From contig JBMONC010000053.1 in NCBI GenBank assembly GCA_049324875.1, positions 186,001 to 250,000 on the forward strand: a DNA stretch of 64,000 bases. Direction: 5' to 3'. Of the stretch, positions 23,710 through 30,222 are shown in pieces. A program made the translations under genes and the position numbers. The number at the start of each line of letters is the position of its first letter. Positions within the stretch are counted from its first letter, which is position 1. Source of the DNA: JAWLHU01 sp049324875. GTDB lineage: Bacteria > Bacillota > Sulfobacillia > Symbiobacteriales > Symbiobacteriaceae. Below the pieces are notes generated by a model that had not been told where the DNA came from, made no database searches, and saw only the letters and a program-made list of their open reading frames with translations.

Positions 23710-24597
23710 CTATCCGGGATCGGTCCGCTCGATGCGGAGCGCCGGCAGCCGTCCCGACAGCTCCGCCGTGAGGGCGGAGAGCCGGCGGTCGTGGTCCACC
23801 TCGCTCGGGTCCATCAGCAGGCCGATGTAGGTCCCGCTGTGGGCCACCACCACCCCGAGGGCGCCGTAGCGGCTCCGCAGCTCCAGGAACCAGTCCAGGT
23901 TCGCCTTGGGCAGGACCCTCTGGTGCAGGACCGCGCTCTGGGTGGCGCAGTCACCCACGGCCTGCAGGTCCCTGTCGATCACCGCCTGCTCCATTCGCAG
24001 CAGCAGCTGCTCGTAGGTCCGCCGGACGGGGTCCGGCCAGCGGTTGCCCTGCCGGTTGAAGGCCACGGTATCCACCGTTCCGCCCTCGTCCACCCCGACG
24101 ATGGTCAGGGGCGGGAGGGTGCCCAGGATTCGCCGCAGCCGCCCCTGCTGGTGGTAGAAGGAGACCACCCCGGGGAACATGACGCCGTCCGACGGCACCA
24201 CCTGGGCCATCCACTCCGCCAGTTGGTGGGGGGAGACCGACCGGCCGCAGGCGGCCTGGACCGCCAGGGCGCTGGCCACCATGTCGGCGGAGGAACTGCC
24301 GAGCCCCTTCCCCTCGGGCAGCTCGCTGTCCAGCGAGAGCAGGCCGCCCTGCGTCACACCGAAGTGCTCGAGCAGCCGGCACGCCACCTGCCGGGACTTC
24401 TCCTTGTGAGAGGGAAGGACCTGGACCTCCCCCGTCCCACCGGGGGTGAAGCGGGCGGTGGAGTAGCGGGCCAGCGGCAGGGTGACGAGGAAGCGCCGGC
24501 CGTCGGGGAGTACCCCCTGGAGCAGCTCGCCGAAGGTGCCGCAGCTCCGCCCGACCCCCACCACCGCTCCCGATCGGTCGACCCAGGCTGCGGGCAT
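23710..24597 (-). CDS. GHMP-family kinase, PduX-like L-threonine kinase
   Basis: A 295-residue GHMP kinase with an N-terminal SCGTFGELLQGVLPDGRRF motif typical of PduX, the ATP-binding motif LPEGKGLGSSSADM, and a C-terminal VVVAHSGTYIGLL motif. PduX makes L-threonine phosphate, the precursor of the aminopropanol linker of cobalamin. Its ATG overlaps the cobO stop (TGATG), so the two are translationally coupled, and the operon context (cobO, cobQ, cbrT, B12 riboswitch) supports this role. It is the last gene of the operon. Confidence 0.85.
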   Translation of the reverse strand: MPAAWVDRSGAVVGVGRSCGTFGELLQGVLPDGRRFLVTLPLARYSTARFTPGGTGEVQVLPSHKEKSRQVACRLLEHFGVTQGGLLSLDSELPEGKGLGSSSADMVASALAVQAACGRSVSPHQLAEWMAQVVPSDGVMFPGVVSFYHQQGRLRRILGTLPPLTIVGVDEGGTVDTVAFNRQGNRWPDPVRRTYEQLLLRMEQAVIDRDLQAVGDCATQSAVLHQRVLPKANLDWFLELRSRYGALGVVVAHSGTYIGLLMDPSEVDHDRRLSALTAELSGRLPALRIERTDPG

Positions 24598-25145
24598 CAG
24601 AACTCGACCCCTCTCTGGGCCTTGATCCCCGCCTGATCATGATGCTTGACCGGCACCATCTCGGTGACCAGATCGGCCGCCGCCACCAGCTCAGCGGGGG
24701 CGCGCCGGCCCGTGAGCACCACGTGGAGGCGTGCCGGGGGCCGCTGCAGCAACTGCAGCACCTCCCCCACCCCCACCACCTCGCTGAGATGGGGATCCGC
24801 CAGGGCGTTGTTGATCTCGTCCAGGATGATCAGATCCCACCGGTCGGAGGCGACCTCCGCCACCGCCTGCTCCCAGGCCGCCGCGATGGCGGCCTGATGC
24901 TCGGAGAGCGGGCGGGTGAGCCGGTCGGGCAGGGTAAAGCCGAGGCCCAACCGCCGCAGCTCAAAGTTGGGCAGGTGGCGGAGCCCCTCGATCTCGGAGA
25001 CCTTCCACTGCCCCTTGATGAACTGGATCATCAGCACCTTCATCCCGGCGCCCACCGCCCGGACCGCCTGCCCGATGGCCGCCGTGGTCTTGCCCTTGCC
25101 GTCGCCGGTGTTGACCATGATCAGGCCGCGCACCCGCATGGCCAT
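24597..25145 (-). CDS. cobO: Corrinoid adenosyltransferase (CobO/BtuR type)
   Basis: A 182-residue P-loop protein with Walker A in MVNTGDGKGKTTAAIGQAVR, the segment KVLMIQFIKGQWKVSE, the Asp/Glu of LIILDEINNAL and the C-terminal VVLTGRRAPAELVAAADLVTEM. This is the standard CobA/CobO/BtuR arrangement. It transfers the adenosyl group of ATP to Co(I) corrinoids. It sits between cobQ and the pduX-like gene in the riboswitch-controlled operon. Confidence 0.93.
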   Translation of the reverse strand: MAMRVRGLIMVNTGDGKGKTTAAIGQAVRAVGAGMKVLMIQFIKGQWKVSEIEGLRHLPNFELRRLGLGFTLPDRLTRPLSEHQAAIAAAWEQAVAEVASDRWDLIILDEINNALADPHLSEVVGVGEVLQLLQRPPARLHVVLTGRRAPAELVAAADLVTEMVPVKHHDQAGIKAQRGVEF

Positions 25146-25164
25146 CCCTCCCGATCTTCCGTGG

Positions 25165-26697
25165 TTAGTCCCGGCGCAGGCCGGCGATGGCGTAGATCCG
25201 CTCCAGGTCCAGATCAGCCCGCACCGCCGCCGCCAGGCGCTGCAGCGCCTCCTCCCGCAGGGTGGCAGCGTTCAGCCTGTCCTCGGTGGGAGGGGTCAGG
25301 CCCCGCCGCCGCCAGAGCGAGGTCAGCCAGGCCTGCCGCAGCCCATCGTTGTGGAAGATGTCGTGCAGGTAGGTGCCCCAGACCTGTCCGGCCTGGTCGG
25401 CAGCCCCCAGCACCTCCTCGGCGGGACGGCCCTGGGCCCGGAAGAGCGGCACGGCCCGCGGCCCGAGCCGGGTCACGCCCATGTGGATCTCGTAGCCCGA
25501 GACCAGGGTGCCGGCCCGCCCGGCGAAGGGCCCCCGGCCGTGGACGACCTTGGCGGCGGTCCGCTCCGTCACCTTGGCGGCGGCGGGGGCGAAGACCGTC
25601 TCCACGTCCAGCAGCTCCAGCCCGGGCGTCTCCGGGTGGGCGGACTCGTGGCCCGCCGGGTCCAGCACCCGATTGCCCAGCATCTGATACCCGCCGCAGA
25701 TGCCCACCACCGGCACCCCGCGGGCGGCCAGCCGCTGCACGGCGGCGCCCAGGCCGGTCTGCCAGACCCAGCGCAGGTCCTCGGCGGTGTTCTTGCTGCC
25801 GGGGATGACCACCGCGTCGGCCCCCTGCAGCTGCGCCGGCTCCTGCACCCAGTCCACCTGCACCCCCGGCACCAGCCGGAGCGGGTCCATGTCGGTGAAG
25901 TTGCTGACCCGGGGCAGCCGCAGGGCGCAGATTCGCAGCCCCTCGCCCTCCCCGCCGGAGGAGCCGGCCGGCGCCAGCGACTGGGAGTCCTCGGCCTCCA
26001 GCTCCACGTCGAGGTAGGAGAGCACCCCCACCACCGGCTTGCCCGTCCGCTGCTCCAGGAACTCCACAGCGGGCTGCAGCAGGCTCTTGTCCCCGCGGAA
26101 CTTGTTGATGATCAGCCCGGCCACCCGCTCCTGCTCATCGGGCTCCAGCAGGGCGAGCGTCCCCACCAGCGAGGCCAGCGCCCCGCCCCGGTCGATGTCG
26201 GCCACCAGCAGGACGGGGGCCTCCGCCCAGGCGGCGATCCGCATGTTGGCCAGCTCCCGCTCCCGCAGGTTGACCTCGGCGGGGGAGCCGGCGCCCTCGA
26301 TCACCACCACGTCGAACTGGCTCCGCAGCCGCTCCAGGGAGGTCTGGATCGCCCGGGCGGCCACCTCGTACCCCTCCCGACGGTAGGCCCGGAAGTTCAT
26401 GTTCCCGAAGGGGCGGCCGTGGATCACCACCTGGGACTCTTTGTCGCTGCTGGGCTTCAGCAGGACCGGGTTCATGTCGGCGGTGGCGGGAATGCCGGCA
26501 GCCTCCGCCTGCACCCCCTGGGCCCGGCCGATCTCCAGCCCGTCCGGGGTGATGTAGCTGTTGTTGGACATGTTCTGGGACTTGAAGGGCGCCACCCGCC
26601 AGCCATCCTCCTTGAAGATGCGGCAGAGCGCCGTCACCAGCAGGGACTTGCCCACGTTGGAGGCGGTCCCCTGAATCATGATCGTTCGGGCGGTCAC
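25165..26697 (-). CDS. cobQ: Adenosylcobyric acid synthase
   Basis: A 510-residue amidotransferase. The N-terminal DTBS-like ATPase domain has IMIQGTASNVGKSLLVTAL, FKSQNMSNNS and the VVIEGAGSPAEVNL segment. The C-terminal class-I glutaminase-like domain has the nucleophile in VVGICGGYQMLG and a late His (GTYLHDIFHN). CobQ adds four amide groups to adenosylcobyrinic a,c-diamide. The GTG at 26697 is chosen because AGGAGGTGAC lies 7 bases upstream and the P-loop lies at the expected distance. It lies 4 bases below the end of the broken ferredoxin gene. Confidence 0.94.
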   Translation of the reverse strand: MTARTIMIQGTASNVGKSLLVTALCRIFKEDGWRVAPFKSQNMSNNSYITPDGLEIGRAQGVQAEAAGIPATADMNPVLLKPSSDKESQVVIHGRPFGNMNFRAYRREGYEVAARAIQTSLERLRSQFDVVVIEGAGSPAEVNLRERELANMRIAAWAEAPVLLVADIDRGGALASLVGTLALLEPDEQERVAGLIINKFRGDKSLLQPAVEFLEQRTGKPVVGVLSYLDVELEAEDSQSLAPAGSSGGEGEGLRICALRLPRVSNFTDMDPLRLVPGVQVDWVQEPAQLQGADAVVIPGSKNTAEDLRWVWQTGLGAAVQRLAARGVPVVGICGGYQMLGNRVLDPAGHESAHPETPGLELLDVETVFAPAAAKVTERTAAKVVHGRGPFAGRAGTLVSGYEIHMGVTRLGPRAVPLFRAQGRPAEEVLGAADQAGQVWGTYLHDIFHNDGLRQAWLTSLWRRRGLTPPTEDRLNAATLREEALQRLAAAVRADLDLERIYAIAGLRRD

Positions 26698-26701
26698 AGG
26701 G

Positions 26702-27080
26702 TCACCTCCTGGATTCGATCCAGCGCCGGACCAACTCTTCCACCAGGGTCTCCGCCGCCTCCGGCCGGCCCTCAGCCAGGAGCCGGAGCGCCGGACCGTT
26801 GACGATCTCGGCGTACAGGGCGGCCCGCTCGGGCTGGGAGCGGCCGGGCTCACGCTGCACCCGGTCACGGACCTTCTCAAGCATCTCGGCCAGCGCCCCG
26901 TAGGCCGGCCCCACCGCCTGCTCCAGCTCCCGCCGCAGCCGCGCGGCCCTCCACCCGTGCCGCAGCAGGGACCGCCCGCCGGTGTCCCTCGATCACAAAG
27001 AGGTGCGGGGCCAGCCGGTGGCAGGCGCCACAGGCGATGCAGCGGTCGGCCAGCACGATCAACTCCAGCGGCGTTAACAA
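26702..27080 (-). pseudogene. Ferredoxin-like gene broken by a frameshift
   Basis: From TTG at 27080 (GGAGGT 7 bases upstream) the protein reads LIVLADRCIACGACHRLAPHLF. After IEG near 26990 the frame becomes low-complexity Ala/Gly and runs into a stop. Another frame continues sensibly from DTGGRSLLRHGWRAARLRRE through a helical domain to the stop at 26702. A single 1- or 2-base indel near 26985-26995 joins them into about 125 residues. A sequencing error or a real mutation is possible. The Cys cluster CxxCxxC lacks an obvious fourth Cys. Cobalamin-operon context suggests electron supply for cobalt reduction (inference). Confidence 0.6.
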
Positions 27081-27081
27081 G

Positions 27082-27113
27082 AGCCCGACCTCCCTGCTCA
27101 GGGAAGTCGGGCT
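27082..27113 (-). promoter_or_regulatory. Hairpin masking the ferredoxin ribosome binding site
   Basis: An 8-bp perfect stem (27082-27089 with 27106-27113) plus an inner 4-bp stem. The GGAGG of the TTG start at 27080 lies inside the structure (27089-27093). It could act as a weak terminator after cbrT or as a translational lock. Confidence 0.5.
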
Positions 27114-27172
27114 GACCTTGCAAGGACCGCGCTCCACCTTCCCGCTATCCGGTTGTGCTGGCGGGCAGGCGC

Positions 27173-27661
27173 TTATGGCTTGAGAACACGTACCTTGGAG
27201 AGCATCCCGTAGACCAGAAGGGCGGCTCCCGCGTTGACGGCGGCGGCCAGGGTGAGCGGGGCGACCAGGGCGGCGAAGAGCCCCAGGCCCATCGGGTTCG
27301 GCAACAGGGCGAGGAGAGCGGGAGCCGCCGCCCCGTTCAGCAGGACCATCGTCACGGCGGCAGCCAGGGGGCCGAACCGCTTGACGACCAGGCCGCCCGC
27401 GGCGCCCACACCCGCCATCGCCACGGCGACGGCCAGGTGGAAGACCGGCGTCAGCGGGAAGCCGGTGACCATCGCCACCGCCAGGTGGCCGATGGCACAG
27501 ACCAGGGCGCCGGCGGCAGGTCCCAGCGTCAGCGCCGCCAGGAAACCGGCGGTCGAATCCAGCCCGATCGACCAGGGCCCCAGTTTCACGTAAGAACCGA
27601 TCACACTGAGGGCGATGAGCAGGCCGCTGTAAACCAGGTTCTTCGTCTGGACGCTCGCCAT
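27173..27661 (-). CDS. ECF transporter S component, probable cobalamin type (CbrT-like)
   Basis: A 162-residue integral membrane protein with about six helices and the S-component opening TKNLVYSGLLIALSVIGSYVK, then SIGLDSTAGFLAALTLGPAAGALV. It works with the ECF ATPase and T subunits encoded elsewhere. The vitamin is deduced from position: first gene after a B12 riboswitch and upstream of cobQ, cobO and pduX. ATG at 27661 has GAGAGG 8 bases upstream. The frame stays open into the riboswitch, but those codons are not part of the protein. Confidence 0.82.
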   Translation of the reverse strand: MASVQTKNLVYSGLLIALSVIGSYVKLGPWSIGLDSTAGFLAALTLGPAAGALVCAIGHLAVAMVTGFPLTPVFHLAVAVAMAGVGAAGGLVVKRFGPLAAAVTMVLLNGAAAPALLALLPNPMGLGLFAALVAPLTLAAAVNAGAALLVYGMLSKVRVLKP

Positions 27662-27683
27662 GGGAAGCACCTCTCTTTGCAAC

Positions 27684-27708
27684 AAAAATGCCCGGCCTTC
27701 TGGCCGGG
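27684..27708 (-). terminator. Riboswitch expression-platform terminator
   Basis: On the minus strand a 7-bp perfect GC stem (27702-27708 with 27691-27697) with an AGAA loop is followed by ATTTTT. It sits between the B12 aptamer and the cbrT start, as expected for transcriptional control. Confidence 0.8.
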
Positions 27709-27769
27709 GTGTGTACATGAACAGCGGCAATGCGCTGACTGTCACGCTCGACCTTTCCTCCGAAGGCTG

Positions 27770-27950
27770 AGTGCGAATCAGACAGGCAGGTTTCCTGGCT
27801 CTCGGATTATCGCCCATCCCATCAGCCTTCCCGGCGAGACGCCAGTGGCCCATTGTGTGGAATGGACTCCCCGATTACAGTGGCGGGACCGCTCCGGATT
27901 CACACCGGATTCCCTTTACCTCCCGGAGCTACCGGGAGCACCTGTTTGAT
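27770..27950 (-). ncRNA. Cobalamin riboswitch
   Basis: Minus-strand hallmarks are in the correct order: the 5' segment AGGGAATCCGGTGTGAATCC (27896-27915), then GCGGTCCCGCCACTGTAA, and the 3' B12 box GAGCCAGGAAACCTGCC (27785-27801). The spacing suits class I aptamers. It controls the cbrT-cobQ-cobO-pduX operon through the terminator at 27684-27708, switching the genes off when cobalamin is plentiful. Confidence 0.93.
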
Positions 27951-27972
27951 GCCCTATTAGGTTTGTGGCTCA

Positions 27973-28002
27973 AGTATAGCGGGCGGGGGCTCCTCCGGGC
28001 AA
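27973..28002 (-). promoter_or_regulatory. Promoter of the cobalamin operon
   Basis: Minus strand: TTGCCC (27997-28002), 18-bp spacer, TATACT (27973-27978). It ends about 25-30 bases before the riboswitch. From here to 28214 I see no gene. Confidence 0.6.
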
Positions 28003-28214
28003 TAACCACTTTCGACCGATCTCTCCCCCACGGATGGGGGGTGATATAGCGTAAAGGGCACTGGAAGTCCCCGTCCATCTCCTTCGATGGCCCGCTCTTC
28101 GGCTTCCAGGGGCTTGTGATCTCGTAGATCACCCTGCTGGTGGTGCCCCGTGACCGCCCTCTTCGTCCGGAAGGGGCCATCCGCCGGTGAGCCCAAAGCA
28201 GGGGGGAGTTCCGC

Positions 28215-28307
28215 ATGAACGGGTCAGAAAAGGCCATCGATGGACTGGTCTTCGTGATGCTGGTGCTGATCCTGGTCACTCTGTACACTGGGGTCAGCCA
28301 GGTATAA
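28215..28307 (+). CDS. 30-residue membrane peptide
   Basis: A short frame with a GGGGGGAG 6-8 bases before ATG. Residues 9-25 form one hydrophobic helix (LVFVMLVLILVTLYTGV) after a charged start. It lies 55 bases upstream of the tatA-like gene. It may be a true small protein or a chance frame; the purine-rich ribosome binding site and helix favour the former. Function unknown. Confidence 0.4.
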   Translation: MNGSEKAIDGLVFVMLVLILVTLYTGVSQV

Positions 28308-28362
28308 CGGGCGCGCTTTTCCTTCTCTCGCCATAAGCCGGACCAACCGAAAGGTGATGGAG

Positions 28363-28527
28363 ATGTTCGGACGCTTGGGCCTCATGGAAATCCTGCTGAT
28401 TCTGGTACTGCTTCTCCTCCTGCTCAGCCCCAAAAAGCTGCCCCAGCTCTTCCAGGCGATCCGTGAGTCGGCCAGGTCGCTCAAGGGTGCCGCTTCCGCC
28501 TCCGAGGAGGAGAAGCAGGAGTCGTAG
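28363..28527 (+). CDS. Short TatA/TatE-like twin-arginine translocase subunit
   Basis: A 54-residue protein with one N-terminal membrane helix (LMEILLILVLLLLLLSPKKL), the LPQLFQAIRESARSLKG amphipathic helix and a short acidic tail (SASEEEKQES). This is the TatA/E layout in miniature. The usual Phe-Gly hinge is replaced by SPKK. ATG at 28363 has AAGGTG 6 bases upstream; an ATG 6 bases earlier is too close. No tatC is in the window. Confidence 0.75.
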   Translation: MFGRLGLMEILLILVLLLLLLSPKKLPQLFQAIRESARSLKGAASASEEEKQES

Positions 28528-28531
28528 CAGT

Positions 28532-28558
28532 GCAAACGGGGGGAGCTGCCCCGGTTGC
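28532..28558. terminator. Hairpin after the tatA-like gene
   Basis: A stem of 4 and 5 bp separated by one mismatch (28532-28541 with 28549-28558). There is no T-run, so it may be a weak terminator or structural. Confidence 0.4.
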
Positions 28559-28816
28559 ACCAAGGAGGAGGGCCCCGACGTCTACGAGCTGAAGTTCGAG
28601 TCCACCACCCGGGCGCCGACCATCCGAGGGCTGAAGCCGCTCTTCGAGGAGGCCCGGATCACCCTGCAGGACGACCTGTGGTACGAGGGCGAGACCGAGA
28701 TCGTGGAGGATGAGGACATGGGCTACGCCGTGGCGCTCAACTGGACCAACATCGCCACCCGCCCCCGGCGGGAGGCGGAGAGCCAGGCAGCCGCCGGGCG
28801 GCAGCCCAGCGCGTGA
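28559..28816 (+). CDS. Orphan open frame without a clear start
   Basis: The frame encodes an acidic, credible protein: DVYELKFESTTRAPTIRG, FEEARITLQDDLWYEGETEI, DMGYAVALNWTNIATRP and a polar tail, ending before a strong terminator. AAGGAGGAGG (28561-28570) looks like a ribosome binding site, but no ATG, GTG or TTG follows at a usable distance in frame. Upstream codons overlap tatA out of frame. Either the start codon is unusual (CTG at 28589 is far), or the gene has lost its beginning. I do not recognise the family. Confidence 0.4.
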   Translation, partial: TKEEGPDVYELKFESTTRAPTIRGLKPLFEEARITLQDDLWYEGETEIVEDEDMGYAVALNWTNIATRPRREAESQAAAGRQPSA

Positions 28817-28827
28817 GGAGAATAGCG

Positions 28828-28861
28828 GGGCCCGGGCGCTCTGGATGGCGCCCGGGCCCTT
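28828..28861 (+). terminator. Strong hairpin terminator
   Basis: A 12-bp perfect GC stem (28828-28839 with 28848-28859) with an 8-base loop, 12 bases after the stop of the preceding frame. From here to 29203 I see no gene. Confidence 0.75.
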
Positions 28862-29203
28862 CTGCATGGGGTCCTGCCGGGAGTCCCGGCCCTTTGGCCC
28901 CTGCCCGGGGTTGAGGCCGGGGGCTGGCCCGTGGTCCTGGCGGCCTGCCCAACCGCTTACTAACCCGCCCGTGGCCACCCCAGCCCGCCCCGTCGCTTTC
29001 GTAACCCGCCCCGGCGGTGTTGCCATCCGCCCTTATCGGCTCCGTTTTCTCACGAGTGACACCAGACTGGCAGACGATTCCCTGCTCCTGCCAACTGATC
29101 CTACTGTTCAGAACTGTTGCGCAGCAGCGAGATGTGCTACACTGGTGGGGATTCCATTCGGGCCAGGCCCTGCGCTGAGAGGGCGGCCACTGGGGGTACT
29201 GCC

Positions 29204-29872
29204 TTGGGCTTCATCCATCTCCCGGATGCCAACGGACTCCGCTGCTACCTTGCCGAGCCATCCGCCCCGGGCCCCGGCGTCGTGGTGCTGCACGCCTGGT
29301 GGGGGCTGGTGGCGGATGTGGTGGACGCCTGCGACACCCTGGCGGCAAATGGGTTCGTGGCGCTGGCCCCGGATCTGTACGGGGGGCGGGTGGCCGAGAC
29401 CCCGGAGGAGGCCGAGCGCCTGGTGGAGGAGGGCAGTTGGGCCGCCCGAGCGGAGATGACCGCCACAGCGGAGGACTGGCTCCGCCGGCAGCCAAGCCTG
29501 GTTCCAAACCGGGTCGCCCTGGTGGGCTTCTCGCTGGGGGCAGGGGTCGCCCTGCTGGCCGCCGCCAGAGGGGTTGGCGACGCCGTCGTCACCTTCTACG
29601 GGACGATGGACCTGGGGCCGGCGCCCCGGATCGCCGTGCCGCTCCTGGGCCACTTTGCGGAGGCCGATCCCTTCGAGCCCGCCCCGGATGTGGCCGCCTT
29701 CCTGGAGCAGCTCCGGGCGGGGGGGACAGCAGTGACGGCCCGGACCTACCCGGGCACGGGCCACTGGTTCTGCGAGCCGTCCCGCACCGCCTATCACCCG
29801 GAAGCGGCCGAGGCGGCCCGGGCGGAGACCCTCGAGTTCCTGCGCCGGCACCTGGGCGGGGCGGCCGGGTAG
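29204..29872 (+). CDS. Dienelactone hydrolase family protein
   Basis: A 222-residue alpha/beta hydrolase. VVVLHAWWGLVADVVDACD is the typical oxyanion region of dienelactone hydrolases, ALVGFSLGAGVALL carries a Ser nucleophile where the classic enzymes have Cys, and YPGTGHWFCEPSR holds the catalytic His. An Asp is available in FAEADPFEP. TTG at 29204 is preferred (GGGGGT about 7 bases upstream) over GTG or TTG codons up to 29117. The substrate is unknown. Single-gene unit. Confidence 0.82.
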   Translation: MGFIHLPDANGLRCYLAEPSAPGPGVVVLHAWWGLVADVVDACDTLAANGFVALAPDLYGGRVAETPEEAERLVEEGSWAARAEMTATAEDWLRRQPSLVPNRVALVGFSLGAGVALLAAARGVGDAVVTFYGTMDLGPAPRIAVPLLGHFAEADPFEPAPDVAAFLEQLRAGGTAVTARTYPGTGHWFCEPSRTAYHPEAAEAARAETLEFLRRHLGGAAG

Positions 29873-29998
29873 ACCCCAGGCCCGACCAGGGCCCAGGTAC
29901 TGGAGCCGAAGGCGAGAAGAAAGCCGAGGGAGTGGCTGCTCCCTCGGCTGTGTGCTTGTGCAGCGCCTCTGCGCCGACCGGGCGTGGACGCCCCCGGC

Positions 29999-30222
29999 AG
30001 CTGTCCCGCAGGATGGAGAGGTAGGCGCTCCACGGCCCCACCGCAGCGGAGGAGCGCTTCGCCATGGTCCGGACGATCTGCGCCAGGTGGTCCAGGTCGT
30101 GCACCACAGCTGCCCCAGGGTGACCTCCCCAAACTCGGGGTGCCTGCCCGCCCGGCTCAGATCCGAATCCGTCAGGTTCAGGGCGGCCAGGGCCTCCAGG
30201 TTCGCCCGCCGGATTGGATCGG
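29999..30222 (-). pseudogene. Decayed DinB-superfamily fragment
   Basis: Directly after the uvrB stop, one frame reads NLEALAALNLTDSDLSRAGR then HPEFGEVTLGQL. A different frame then continues VVHDLDHLAQIVRTMAKRSS..VGPWSAYLSILR. Together they are the C-terminal part of a DinB/DUF664-type four-helix protein, including the metal-binding HDLDH motif. The halves are out of frame and the N-terminal half is absent, so the gene is truncated and frameshifted. Confidence 0.65.

Noticed and set aside
27662..27853. N-terminal extension of the CbrT-like protein
   Set aside because: The open frame runs through the terminator and the B12 aptamer; the ribosome binding site and membrane start place the ATG at 27661.
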